Shown here: positions 26,166-34,721 of the stretch, piece after piece
Numbering within the stretch: position 1 is the first letter of the stretch
How the letters are laid out: every line of letters starts with the position of its first letter
Assembly (NCBI RefSeq): GCF_036174265.1
Contig: NZ_CP108055.1
Coordinates: forward strand, 8,742,001-8,806,000
Source of the DNA: Streptomyces sp. NBC_00285
Lineage (GTDB): Bacteria > Actinomycetota > Actinomycetes > Streptomycetales > Streptomycetaceae
Direction: 5' to 3'
Length of the DNA stretch: 64,000 bases
The notes under the pieces: generated by a model
The model's database searches: none
Seen by the model: only the letters and a program-made list of their open reading frames with translations
What the model was told of the DNA's origin: nothing
Made by a program: the position numbers and the translations under genes

Positions 26166-27307
26166 ACTTCCGGGCCGGGGTCGTCGTCATCGGCGGCGGG
26201 GTCATGGGCACGAGCATCGCCTGTCACCTGGCACGGGCGGGCGTACCGGACGTCGTGCTGGTGGAGCGGGACGAACTCGCCTCCGGCTCCACGTCGAAGG
26301 CCGCGGGCGGGGTGCGGGCGCAGTTCTCCGACGAGCTCAACATCCGGCTCGGGGCGCGCAGCCTGGAGGCGTTCGGCCGTTTCGAGGAGGAGACGGGGCA
26401 GGACATCGGGCTGCACCGGGTCGGATATCTGTTCCTGCTGTCGACTCCCGAGCAGGTCGCCTCCTTCGAGGAGAGCGTGCGGCTCCAGAACGCCCTCGGT
26501 GTCCCCAGCCGCATGATCGACCCGGCCGAGGCGCGTCAGCTCTCCCCGCTCATCACCACCGACGGCCTTCTCGCCGCCGCCTTCTCGCCCGAGGACGGCC
26601 ACTGCACACCCGAGTCCGTGGTGTACGGCTACGCGGCCGACGCCCGCCGCCACGGCGCGACGATCCTGCGGCACACCGAGGTCACCGGCATCGAACTGCA
26701 CGGCGACGACATCACGGCCGTCGTGACGACCAAGGGCCGGATCGCCACCGACACGGTGATCTGCGCGGCCGGCGCCTGGTCGCGGAGGGTCGCCGCGATG
26801 GTCGGCGAGGACCTGCCCGTCGAGCCGCTGCGCCGCCAGATCGCGGTCACCGAGCCGGTCGGCGGACTGCCGGCCGACCTGCCCATGACCATCGACTTCA
26901 CCACCAGCCTCTACTTCCACTCCGAGGGCCCCGGCCTCCTCCTCGGCATGTCCGACCCCGACGAGACACCCGGCTTCGACACCGCGACCCACGACCGCTG
27001 GATCCCCCGCCTCGCCGAGGCCATGGCACACCGCGCCCCCGCCCTCCTCGACCTGCGCCGCACCGGCGGCTGGGCCGGTCTGTACGAGATCACCCCGGAC
27101 CACAACGCCCTGATCGGCGAGTCGACTTCGGTCTCCCGCTTCCTGTACGCCACCGGGTTCTCCGGCCACGGATTCCTCCAGGGCCCGGCCGTCGGCGAGG
27201 TCGTCCGTGACCTGTACCTGGGCCGCGTACCCTTCGTGGACATCAGCCCGCTCAGCGCCGGCCGGTTCGCGGCCGACGCCCTGCGCCCGGAGGCCAACCG
27301 CGTATGA
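26162..27307 (+). CDS. FAD-dependent amino-acid/imino-acid oxidoreductase (DAO family)
   Basis: A 381-residue DAO-superfamily flavoprotein. The dinucleotide motif is VVVIGGGVMGTSIACHLARAG, followed by an acidic strand end (VLVERDELASGSTSKAAGG). The C-terminal part has GWAGLYEITPDHNALIGE and TGFSGHGFLQGPAVGE, typical of sarcosine-oxidase-beta/pipecolate-oxidase-like proteins. It starts at ATG 26162 overlapping the cyclodeaminase remnant and ends overlapping the LYS1-like gene (ATGA). In the lysine context a substrate such as pipecolate, a piperideine carboxylate or a secondary amine is plausible. Confidence 0.85.
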   Translation: MNFRAGVVVIGGGVMGTSIACHLARAGVPDVVLVERDELASGSTSKAAGGVRAQFSDELNIRLGARSLEAFGRFEEETGQDIGLHRVGYLFLLSTPEQVASFEESVRLQNALGVPSRMIDPAEARQLSPLITTDGLLAAAFSPEDGHCTPESVVYGYAADARRHGATILRHTEVTGIELHGDDITAVVTTKGRIATDTVICAAGAWSRRVAAMVGEDLPVEPLRRQIAVTEPVGGLPADLPMTIDFTTSLYFHSEGPGLLLGMSDPDETPGFDTATHDRWIPRLAEAMAHRAPALLDLRRTGGWAGLYEITPDHNALIGESTSVSRFLYATGFSGHGFLQGPAVGEVVRDLYLGRVPFVDISPLSAGRFAADALRPEANRV

Positions 27308-28368
27308 CCGAGCTCCATCTGTGGCTGCGCCACGAGGTCCGCACCACCGAGCGGCGCACGCCGATCGTGCCGTCCGACGCCCGGCGGCTCGTCGACAGCG
27401 GGGCGACCCTCACCGTCGAGGAGTCCCCGCAGCGGATCTTCCCGACCGAGGCGTACGCGGCGGTGGGCTGCGCGGTCGCACCCGCGGGGTCGTGGGTCTC
27501 ACGGGCACCTCAGGACGCCGTGGTCGTCGGCCTCAAGGAACTCCCCGACGAGCCGGACACTTTGACGCACCGTCACCTCTTCTTCGGGCACGCCTACAAG
27601 GAGCAGCCGGGCGCCCTGGAACTGCTGCGCCGGTTCGCCGCCGGGGGAGGGGCCCTCCTCGACCTGGAGTACCTGGTCGACGATCATGGCCGCAGGCTCG
27701 CCGCCTTCGGGTACTGGGCCGGTTACCTGGGCGCCGCACTGGCCGTGCTCCAGCACCGCGGCAGGCTGACCGCGCCCCTCGCACCCACCTCGCAGGAGGA
27801 GCTGGAGGAGGTCCTGCGGCCCGTCGCCGGGGACGAGGAGTTCACGGCGCTGGTGATCGGGGCCCAGGGCCGCAGCGGCCGGGGTGCCCGCGTCGCGCTC
27901 AGCGCGGCCGGGATCGAGCCGACCTGCTGGGACCTCGACGAGACCCGGAACCTGGACCGGCCCGCGCTGCTCGCCCACGACGTGCTGGTCAACTGCGTCC
28001 TCGCCACCAGCCCCGTCCCGCCCTTCGTCCGCACCGCCGACCTGGACGACCCGTCCCGCCGGCTGCGCACCCTCTCCGACGTCACCTGCGACGTCGGCTC
28101 GCCCCTGAACGTCCTGCCGGTCTACGACCGTGTCACCGAGTGGACCGAGCCCGTACGGCGGCTCCACGAGGAACCCGCGCTGGATCTCATCGCCATCGAC
28201 AACCTGCCGTCCCTGCTCCCGGAGGAGGCCAGCGTCGGCTTCTCGGGGTCCCTGCTGCCCCAGCTGCTGGAGTTCGGGGTCGGTGGGCCCTGGGGGCGCT
28301 GTCTGGACCGGTTCCGTCAGGCATGCCGTGAACTCGGCATCGAGGAAGGGGAGTTCAAACGTGTCTGA
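27304..28368 (+). CDS. Saccharopine dehydrogenase, L-lysine-forming type (LYS1-like)
   Basis: A 354-residue protein close to fungal Lys1 across its length: LWLRHEVRTTERRTPIVPSD, VEESPQRIFPTEAY, PAGSWVSRAP, FFGHAYKEQPG, LLDLEYLVDDHGRRLAAFGYW, VIGAQGRSGRGA (Rossmann glycine loop), LRTLSDVTCD and IAIDNLPSLLPEEAS. The enzyme interconverts saccharopine with lysine plus 2-oxoglutarate using NAD. The gene overlaps the FAD oxidoreductase by 4 bases and the next saccharopine dehydrogenase by 8. Separate LYS1-type genes are uncommon in bacteria. Confidence 0.9.
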   Translation: MTELHLWLRHEVRTTERRTPIVPSDARRLVDSGATLTVEESPQRIFPTEAYAAVGCAVAPAGSWVSRAPQDAVVVGLKELPDEPDTLTHRHLFFGHAYKEQPGALELLRRFAAGGGALLDLEYLVDDHGRRLAAFGYWAGYLGAALAVLQHRGRLTAPLAPTSQEELEEVLRPVAGDEEFTALVIGAQGRSGRGARVALSAAGIEPTCWDLDETRNLDRPALLAHDVLVNCVLATSPVPPFVRTADLDDPSRRLRTLSDVTCDVGSPLNVLPVYDRVTEWTEPVRRLHEEPALDLIAIDNLPSLLPEEASVGFSGSLLPQLLEFGVGGPWGRCLDRFRQACRELGIEEGEFKRV

Positions 28369-29515
28369 CCTGGTAGCCGCGACCGGCACCGTCCACTGGA
28401 TCGGCGCCGGGCTCTCCACCGGCAGCGGCCTGGCCACACTGTGCGACACAGCCGAGCGCGTGCTGCTGTGGCACCGCACCGAGGAGCGGGCGGAGGAAGC
28501 CCTCGAAGGACTGGGGCTCAACGGACAGGCCGCGCCACGTGCCTACACGCTGCCCGCGCTCACGGCCGAACTGGCGGCCGGAGATGTCGTCGTGTCGATG
28601 CTCCCCGCGTCCGAGCACCCCGGCATCCTCGCCGCCTGTGTGCGCACACAGGCCCACTTCGCCTGCTCCAGCTATGTGTCCGACGCCGTCCTGGAACAGC
28701 TTCCCGAGGCGGTCGAGGCGGGGATCGTCGTCCTCACCGAGGCCGGACTGGATCCGGGCATCGACCACCTCTTCGCGCACGGCCTCGTCGCCAGGGCCCG
28801 TGAGGCGATCGGCGACGCGACACCGGCGTCGTACGGCCTCACCTCGTACTGCGGCGGTGTCCCCGCGGTCCCGAACGACTTCAGATACCGCTTCAGCTGG
28901 GCCCCCGCAGGAGTCCTGAACGCCCTTCGCTCGCCCGCGCGTTACATCGAGGGCGGCGGCCCGACCAGCGCCGAGCGCCCCTGGGAGGAGACCCGGCGCC
29001 ATGTCGTGGAAGGCGAGACCTTCGAGGTCTACCCCAACCGTGACAGCGTGCCCTTCGTCGCGCAGTACGGACTGCCCGCCGCCTGGACACCGCGGACGTT
29101 CGTGCGCGGCACGCTGCGTCTGGACGGCTGGCTTGAGGCCTGGGAGCCCGTCTTCGAGGAGCTGAAGGGCGGTGACGACACCCGGATCGCCGCCCTGGCC
29201 CAGGAGTTGGCTGCCAGGTACCCGACGACGGACGCCGACCGTGACCGTGTCGTCCTCGCCGTCTCCCTCGACGTGCGTGCGGAGGACGGCCGCACCTGGT
29301 CCGGCGGTTACCTCCTCGACCTGGTGGGCGACGAGGAGGACAGTGCCATGGCCCGCTGCGTCTCCCGCACCCTCGCGCTCGGCGTCGGACACGTCCTGGA
29401 CGGCTCCCTGCCCGCGGGCCTGAGCCGGGCCGCGGAGACGGCGGCCCGGTCCGAGAAGTGGCTGGGTGAACTCGCCCGCGCCGGCGTCCACTTCACGCTA
29501 CGGGTGGATCACTAG
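28361..29515 (+). CDS. Saccharopine dehydrogenase, glutamate-forming type (LYS9-like)
   Basis: A 384-residue saccharopine dehydrogenase of the LYS9/LKR-SDH C-terminal type. The N-terminal nucleotide fold is TVHWIGAGLSTGSGLATL, followed by VVSMLPASEHPGILAACV and LTEAGLDPGIDHLFAHGL (the GLDPGIDH core of the family), then YCGGVPAVPNDFRYRFSW. It should interconvert saccharopine with glutamate plus aminoadipate semialdehyde. GTG 28361 is chosen because GAAGGGGAG lies upstream and it overlaps the LYS1-like stop. Together the two enzymes complete the saccharopine route between lysine and aminoadipate semialdehyde. Confidence 0.9.
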   Translation: MSDLVAATGTVHWIGAGLSTGSGLATLCDTAERVLLWHRTEERAEEALEGLGLNGQAAPRAYTLPALTAELAAGDVVVSMLPASEHPGILAACVRTQAHFACSSYVSDAVLEQLPEAVEAGIVVLTEAGLDPGIDHLFAHGLVARAREAIGDATPASYGLTSYCGGVPAVPNDFRYRFSWAPAGVLNALRSPARYIEGGGPTSAERPWEETRRHVVEGETFEVYPNRDSVPFVAQYGLPAAWTPRTFVRGTLRLDGWLEAWEPVFEELKGGDDTRIAALAQELAARYPTTDADRDRVVLAVSLDVRAEDGRTWSGGYLLDLVGDEEDSAMARCVSRTLALGVGHVLDGSLPAGLSRAAETAARSEKWLGELARAGVHFTLRVDH

Positions 29516-29572
29516 CCGACGCGGCTGGGGCCCTCCCTCTCCGGGTGGACGACGCGAGCGCGCCGGCAGGCG

Positions 29573-30799
29573 TCAGTCGACGATCGCCTCGTGCACCAGC
29601 CGCTTGAGGTCGGGGAAGAGCTTCAGGGTCTTCGGCCGTACCTGGGTGAAGAACTGGACGCTCAGATCGCGGCCCGGGTCGACCCAGAACGTCGTGGACG
29701 CCGCCCCGCTCCAGCCGTAGCAACCGAGGCCGGAGGGGGCCGGGGTGCGGGCGGGGTCGATCACCACGGAGAGGCTGAGGCCGAAGCCGACACCGTCGTT
29801 GCCGGGCTCGTCGTGGGCGGGTTTGGCGCCGAAGGAGCGCAGGTCGGCACCGCCGGGAAGATGGTTGGAGGTCATCAGGTCCACCGTCTCGGCGGACAGC
29901 AGCCGGGTGCCGTCGAGTTCGCCGCGCCGGCGCAGCAGTTCCGCGAAACGGTGGACGTCGTACGCGGACGCCGCCATACCGCCGCTGCCGGACAGCAGAC
30001 GGGGGCGGCCCCGCAGCGGCAGCCCGGGGACCGGCTCGATCGTGCCGTCGTCCTTCTCGCCGTACAACTCCGAGAGCCTGCCGGCCTGTTCGTCCGTCAC
30101 GCAGAATCCGGCGTCGGGCATCGCGAGGGGGCCGAAGACGCGCTCGGCGAAGAAGGTGTCGAGCGGCTGACCGGACACGACCTCGATGACCCGGCCCAGG
30201 ACGTTGGAGGCGACCGAGTAGTTCCACTGGGTGCCCGGCTCGAACTGCAGCGGCAGGCTCGCGTACACGGCGACCGTCTGGGCGAGGTCCGAGCCCGGCA
30301 GCACGGACGACTCCAGGCCCGCCTCGCGGTACAGGGCGTCCACCGGGTGGGAGTTGTAGAAGGCGAAGGTCAGCCCCGCGGTGTGGGTCATCAGATGCCG
30401 GACCCGTATCGGGCCGTCGGCCGGACGGGTCGTGAGCGTGTCGCCGGATCCGTCCACATACACGCGCGGCTCGGCGAACGCCGGCAGGTACTCGGCGACC
30501 GGATCGTCCAGCGACAGCCGGCCCTCCTCGACCAGCAGGAGCGCGGCAACCGCGGTGACCGGCTTGGTCATGGAGTAGATCCGCCACAGGGTGTCGGGCT
30601 CGACCGGCAGCCCGGCCGCGAGGTCGCGGTGGCCGTGCGTCGTGAGGTGGGCGACACGTCCGCCGCGGGCGACGGACACCAGGAAGCCGGGCATCCGGCC
30701 CTCGTCGACGTAGTGGGCGAAATGCTGGTCCAGGCGGTCCAGCGCCTTCATGTCCAGCCCCACCTCACCGGGGTCGACCTCTTGCCGCAGCTGTGCCAT
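29573..30799 (-). CDS. Serine hydrolase of the beta-lactamase/class C family
   Basis: A 408-residue serine hydrolase. SxxK is Ser76-Met-Thr-Lys79 (WRIYSMTKPVTA), the second tyrosine motif is WNYSVASNVLG, and the third region contains GWSGAASTTFWVDP. No signal peptide is visible. ATG 30799 follows GGAGGAG; a longer upstream frame is rejected. It is closer to the EstB/lovastatin-esterase-like group than to true AmpC enzymes. It converges on the LYS9-like gene and is transcribed alone. The substrate is unknown. Confidence 0.87.
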   Translation of the reverse strand: MAQLRQEVDPGEVGLDMKALDRLDQHFAHYVDEGRMPGFLVSVARGGRVAHLTTHGHRDLAAGLPVEPDTLWRIYSMTKPVTAVAALLLVEEGRLSLDDPVAEYLPAFAEPRVYVDGSGDTLTTRPADGPIRVRHLMTHTAGLTFAFYNSHPVDALYREAGLESSVLPGSDLAQTVAVYASLPLQFEPGTQWNYSVASNVLGRVIEVVSGQPLDTFFAERVFGPLAMPDAGFCVTDEQAGRLSELYGEKDDGTIEPVPGLPLRGRPRLLSGSGGMAASAYDVHRFAELLRRRGELDGTRLLSAETVDLMTSNHLPGGADLRSFGAKPAHDEPGNDGVGFGLSLSVVIDPARTPAPSGLGCYGWSGAASTTFWVDPGRDLSVQFFTQVRPKTLKLFPDLKRLVHEAIVD

Positions 30800-31248
30800 C
30801 GCTCTCCTCCGTCGCGTCCGTCGAGGTGCGGACGGGTACACCCGGCCCGGACCACCTCGGACATCATCGTCGCTCAGGAAACCGCAACGCTCCGCGGGGC
30901 GGCCGAAATCGGCCGTCGATTTCACGGCCGGGGGCCACGGGGAGGGTGCGAGAGGTGCCGTCGGCGAACCCCGTCACCCGGCGCGACGACAGTCGACGTG
31001 CGGCCCGCGCACCCCGGCCGTCCCTGAAACCGGCCGGAGTGCGCGGTGGTCTGCGGGTGGGTCGGCGCAGTGCTGTGCCGTTCTGCTCGCTTCGGCCGAT
31101 GCTGTTGCCGACGACGTCATCTGTCAACGGGGCGTGGCACCGGGAGAGGGTCCTACGTCCCGGGAAGCAGGTCGGACGGCCGATGCGCCGAGGATCACCG
31201 GCTCTCTACGCTGATCGGACCGGTCGCACCCCGAGGGAAGAGGTCACC
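30800..31248. other. Intergenic region between divergent hydrolase and VOC genes
   Basis: A 449-base gap without a credible gene. It should contain promoters for both neighbours. The only structure I see is the short inverted repeat GAAATC-N7-GATTTC at 30905-30923, a possible operator, in an otherwise GC-rich sequence. Confidence 0.5.
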
Positions 31249-31659
31249 ATGCCCGTCGACGGCCACAGCCACCTCCGTGTCGCCCGCCCTTCCCGGGACC
31301 TGGCAGCCGCCGAGCGGTTCTGGGCCGAGGGGCTCGGGCTGGCTGTCGTATGGCGTGCCGAGGGCGGTGCCGAACCCGGCGAGCACGACCTGCTGATGCT
31401 CGGCTGGCCCGACGCCGGCTGGCATCTGGAACTCGTCCACGAGCGGGGCCGCCCCGTCGAACCCCGCCCCACCGAGGAGGACCTCCTGGTGATCTACGTC
31501 GACGGCCCGGTGTCGGAGGACCTGGTCGCCCGTCTGGAGGCCCACGGAGGCAAGCGGGTGCTGTCACCGAATCCGTACTGGAACGAGTGGGGCGTCACGG
31601 TGGAGGACCCGGACGGATACCGGCTCGTGCTGTGCCGGCGGGGCTGGTCCAATGCGTGA
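31249..31659 (+). CDS. VOC-family (glyoxalase/bleomycin-resistance fold) protein
   Basis: A 136-residue protein of two beta-alpha-beta-beta-beta modules. Features are HLRVARPSRDLAAAERFWAE, an ELVHE strand with a possible metal glutamate, and the C-terminal WGVTVEDPDGYRLVLC, typical of the vicinal-oxygen-chelate fold. ATG 31249 is preceded by GAGGGAAGAGG. It stands alone on the + strand. The reaction or ligand cannot be predicted. Confidence 0.85.
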   Translation: MPVDGHSHLRVARPSRDLAAAERFWAEGLGLAVVWRAEGGAEPGEHDLLMLGWPDAGWHLELVHERGRPVEPRPTEEDLLVIYVDGPVSEDLVARLEAHGGKRVLSPNPYWNEWGVTVEDPDGYRLVLCRRGWSNA

Positions 31660-31800
31660 CGACAGATGGCCGGGTACCGCCCTTGCGGGCCTCACCGGTC
31701 GGTGACGTTCCTGACCCCGGCACGTCGATGGCGCCGTTGCCGTCCTGCGGGAAGCAGGGATCTCGCAGTCGCGGCACCGCTGGGGGTTCCACGCGGGCCG

Positions 31801-31853
31801 GCCCTTAATTCGGTTGCCGTTCTCCGTGTCCGCCCCTCACCATGGGCGGACAC
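31801..31853 (+). promoter_or_regulatory. Repeated 16-mer followed by a 10-bp hairpin upstream of the RIO kinase
   Basis: GCCCTTAATTCGGTTG at 31801-31816 is identical to 7436-7451 downstream of tRNA-Leu. Ten bases later GTGTCCGCCC (31826-31835) pairs perfectly with GGGCGGACAC (31844-31853). The elements occupy the 232-base gap (31660-31891) before a small ORF and the RIO-like kinase, and look like a promoter/leader with a 5-prime UTR stem-loop. Nothing else is seen in that gap. Confidence 0.5.
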
Positions 31854-31891
31854 CGGGAGCTGCCCGGTGCTCCACGAGAGGAGGCACGACC

Positions 31892-32008
31892 GTGAACACG
31901 ACTGTCCTCGGCCTGCCCGCAGACCAGCCCCCTCTCATCCCATGGAGCACCTCCAGCGATGTCTCACGACCATCTCTCGCAGTACCCCCAGCACCCGGCA
32001 TTTCCTGA
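31892..32008 (+). CDS. Possible 38-residue upstream ORF overlapping the kinase start
   Basis: A GTG-started frame (MNTTVLGLPADQPPL...) with an excellent GAGAGGAGG ribosome-binding site. It ends at TGA 32006-32008, 50 bases inside the RIO-like gene in another frame. The strong Shine-Dalgarno ahead of it, and none ahead of ATG 31959, suggest that kinase translation depends on ribosomes arriving at this frame. No homologue is recognised. Confidence 0.45.
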   Translation: MNTTVLGLPADQPPLIPWSTSSDVSRPSLAVPPAPGIS

Positions 32009-32894
32009 CGACGTCACCACCGACCCTCACCGCCACGTCCCGTCGGAGGATCTGAGCGACGTCGACGACCGGTTCGTCTTCGACTTCCGTCCCTACGACG
32101 ACCTCGGGGACGGCCAACGCTGGTCGACCTGGCTCAGCGTCGAACCCCTCAGCCGAGGCCCCGAGCCGCTCCCCGACTGGGTGGTGACCTCGCAGGGCGC
32201 GATCGACACCGAACTCGGCGTCCTCAAGACCGGCAAAGAGGCCGACGTCCACCTCGTCGAGCGCGCCGACCCGCTCGCCCCCGACGCCGGCGTGGTCATG
32301 GCGGCCAAGCGGTACCGCTCTCCCGAGCACCGGTCCTTCCACCGTGCCGCGTCCTACACCGAGGGCCGCTCGATGAAGCGCTCCCGTGACGAACGGGCCG
32401 TCAAGCGGAAGAGCACCTTCGGCAGGCAGGTCGCGGCCGGAGAGTGGGCCGTGTCCGAGTGGGGTGCGCTCGTGCGTCTGTGGAACCTCGGGCTGCCGGT
32501 TCCCTACCCGGTCCAGATCGACGGCACCGAGATCCTGATGGAGTGGATCACCGTCGTCGGCGAGGACGGCACCGTCGAGACGGCGCCCCGGCTCGCCCAG
32601 GTACGACCCTCGCCCGAACTGCTGGCGGCCTACTTCCAGCAGCTCACCGACGCGCTCGCGACCATGGTGCAGAGCGGCCTCGTGCACGGCGACCTCTCGG
32701 CATACAACATTCTGGCGGCGGGCGACCGGCTGGTCATCATCGACCTGCCACAGATCGTCGACCTGGTCGGCAACCTGAACGGGATGACCTTTCTCCAGCG
32801 CGACTGCGCCAACATCTGCGGCTGGTTCCGCTCGCGGGGACTCGACGTCGACGAACACGCGCTGTTCGCGGAGCTGATGGCACACGCCTTCTGA
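31959..32894 (+). CDS. RIO-type atypical serine kinase
   Basis: A 311-residue RIO-family kinase/ATPase. The phosphate-binding segment is GVLKTGKEADVHLVE (S/TGKEA form), the catalytic loop SGLVHGDLSAYNIL and the metal-binding loop VIIDLPQIVDLVG, all characteristic of RIO1-like proteins. An extension of about 85 residues precedes the fold. In archaea and eukaryotes RIO kinases act in small-subunit ribosome maturation; their bacterial role is not settled. It is preceded by an overlapping small ORF and a leader hairpin that may control expression. Confidence 0.88.
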   Translation: MSHDHLSQYPQHPAFPDDVTTDPHRHVPSEDLSDVDDRFVFDFRPYDDLGDGQRWSTWLSVEPLSRGPEPLPDWVVTSQGAIDTELGVLKTGKEADVHLVERADPLAPDAGVVMAAKRYRSPEHRSFHRAASYTEGRSMKRSRDERAVKRKSTFGRQVAAGEWAVSEWGALVRLWNLGLPVPYPVQIDGTEILMEWITVVGEDGTVETAPRLAQVRPSPELLAAYFQQLTDALATMVQSGLVHGDLSAYNILAAGDRLVIIDLPQIVDLVGNLNGMTFLQRDCANICGWFRSRGLDVDEHALFAELMAHAF

Positions 32895-33015
32895 ACGGGG
32901 CGGCCACAGGGCGTTCAGGACCTGGCGGAGCTTCAGGCCGGCCGGCGATCGTACGTCGAGCGGCGATCCGGCGGCGCACCGGCATCCGGTCGCAGGCCGA
33001 CCGGGTCACGTACCG

Positions 33016-33141
33016 CTACAGGTCCTGCTCGTCGCCGTCCGGCAGCCGGGTCCTCAACACCCGGGTCGACCTGCGCCGCCCGTCCGGCATCACCTCGCGT
33101 GGACGGCGGTCGCTGCCGGCCGCCGCGACGAACTCCGTCAT
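33016..33141 (-). CDS. Possible 41-residue basic protein
   Basis: A short frame (MTEFVAAAGSDRRPREV..., ending GDEQDL) in the 358-base gap between the convergent kinase and transporter genes. Third positions are almost all G/C, as in real genes here, and AAGG lies just upstream, but GC bias alone makes such frames common. No homologue is recognised. The rest of the gap shows nothing else. Confidence 0.25.
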   Translation of the reverse strand: MTEFVAAAGSDRRPREVMPDGRRRSTRVLRTRLPDGDEQDL

Positions 33142-33252
33142 GTCGCCTTGCGGATCCGCAAACCGCCACCGCGGCCGCCCTCCACCATCGCCGGAACCCC
33201 CGGCGCCGACATGGCATCCGGGGGCTCGCAGCGGGGACGTCGAAACCCCGGA

Positions 33253-34593
33253 TCAGGCCGACACCGTCTCCCGCCGGGACGCCTCCCGGGCGGCGCGGGT
33301 GCCGAGGTCCTCCGTGGCGACCTTGTGGGTCTCGCGGGCCGTCAGGGCGGCGATCACCGGAGGGACGCACAGGGCGGAGGTGAACAGGGCCACCGAGGAC
33401 CAGTCGGTGCCGTCGGGCCCGGCGATCCGGGCCGCGAACGTGACCGCGAAACCGGCCACGGCGAAGCCGATCTGCGTGCCGATCGCCATACCGGACAGCC
33501 GGACGCGGGTGGAGAACATCTCGCCGTAGAAGGAGGGCCACACCCCGTTGGCGGCGCTGTACACGATGCCGAAGGTGACGATGCCGAGCAGCAGGATCAG
33601 CGGGTAGTTGCCCGTGGAGACCGCCCAGAGGTACAGGAACATCGTGATCGCACTGCCCACCGCGCCGACCAGGAAGACCGGCCGCCGGCCGATGCGGTCC
33701 GACAGGGTGGCCCACAGCGGGATCGCGGCGAGCGCCACGAGGTTGGCCAGCGCGCTCACCCACAGCATCGAGGACCGGCTCATCCCGACCGTGTCGCTCG
33801 TCGCGTACGCCAGCGCCCACACCGTGAAGATCGTGGAGACCGAGGCGATGACCGCGCCCCCGACGACCCGCAGCACGTCCGCCCAGTGCTCCCGCAGCAG
33901 CACCAGGAGCGGCAGCTTCACGACCCCCTCGGATGCGGTCTGCTGCTCGAACGCCGGTGTCTCGTCCAGCTTGCGGCGGATCACGAAGCCGACCGCGGCG
34001 ACCGCGACACTGAGCCAGAACGGCACCCGCCAGCCCCACGACAGCAGTTGGTCCTCGGGCAGTGCGGCGACCGGGAGGAAGACCAGCGTGGCGAGCAACT
34101 GCCCGCCCTGGGTGCCGCTGAGCGTGAAACTCGTGAAGAAGCCGCGTCGGTGCGACGGCGCGTGCTCCAGACTCATCGAGTTGGCGCTGGCCTGCTCGCC
34201 GGCCGCCGAGATGCCCTGGAGCACCCGGCACAGCACCAGCAGGACCGGGGCCAGGGAGCCGACCTGACCGCGGGTCGGCAGACATCCGATGAGGAACGTC
34301 GACACACCCATCAGGATCAGCGTGAAGACCATGATCTTCTTACGGCCGACCCGGTCGCCGAAGTGCCCCATGAAGAGCGCGCCGACCGGCCGTGCCGCGT
34401 AGGCGACACCGAAGGTGGCCAGCGACAGCAGGGTCGCGTTCGCCGGGTCGGACTCGTCGAAGAAGACCTTCGGGAAGATCAGGGCTGCGGCGCTGCCGTA
34501 GATGAAGAAGTCGTAGTACTCCAGGGCGCTGCCGATCCAGGCGGCGGTGGCCGCCTTTTTCGGTTGCCCGACGGCTTCGGCGGGGACGGACAC
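33253..34593 (-). CDS. MHS-family (shikimate/metabolite:H+ symporter-type) MFS transporter
   Basis: A 446-residue MFS protein of the MHS subfamily (ShiA/KgtP/ProP type). Signatures are AAWIGSALEYYDFFIYGSA in helix 1, GHFGDRVGRKKIMVFTL in loop 2-3, GEQASANSMSLEHAPSHRRGFF in the central loop and SDRIGRRPVFLVG in the second half. GTG 34593 has GGAG upstream. It lies beside a TetR regulator and a quinate/shikimate dehydrogenase gene, so uptake of quinate, shikimate or a related hydroaromatic acid is the best guess. A strong inverted repeat (34626-34653) lies directly upstream. Confidence 0.88.
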   Translation of the reverse strand: MSVPAEAVGQPKKAATAAWIGSALEYYDFFIYGSAAALIFPKVFFDESDPANATLLSLATFGVAYAARPVGALFMGHFGDRVGRKKIMVFTLILMGVSTFLIGCLPTRGQVGSLAPVLLVLCRVLQGISAAGEQASANSMSLEHAPSHRRGFFTSFTLSGTQGGQLLATLVFLPVAALPEDQLLSWGWRVPFWLSVAVAAVGFVIRRKLDETPAFEQQTASEGVVKLPLLVLLREHWADVLRVVGGAVIASVSTIFTVWALAYATSDTVGMSRSSMLWVSALANLVALAAIPLWATLSDRIGRRPVFLVGAVGSAITMFLYLWAVSTGNYPLILLLGIVTFGIVYSAANGVWPSFYGEMFSTRVRLSGMAIGTQIGFAVAGFAVTFAARIAGPDGTDWSSVALFTSALCVPPVIAALTARETHKVATEDLGTRAAREASRRETVSA

Positions 34594-34625
34594 GGCGGTG
34601 CTCCATTCGGGGGGACTCCGGGGAG

Positions 34626-34653
34626 CTACCCAGTTAATTAACCCACTGGGTAG
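34626..34653. promoter_or_regulatory. Inverted-repeat operator upstream of the MHS transporter
   Basis: CTACCCAGT (34626-34634) and ACTGGGTAG (34645-34653) form perfect 9-base arms with a 10-base AT-rich spacer; GTTAATTAAC inside is itself palindromic. It lies 33 bases from the transporter start and is a likely site for the adjacent TetR protein. Confidence 0.6.
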
Positions 34654-34721
34654 TTAGTAGCGGTTGTCCAGGGATGCTGCGCCCGCGTCTCCCGGGTGTC
34701 AAGGGGTCCGGCCGTACGTCC

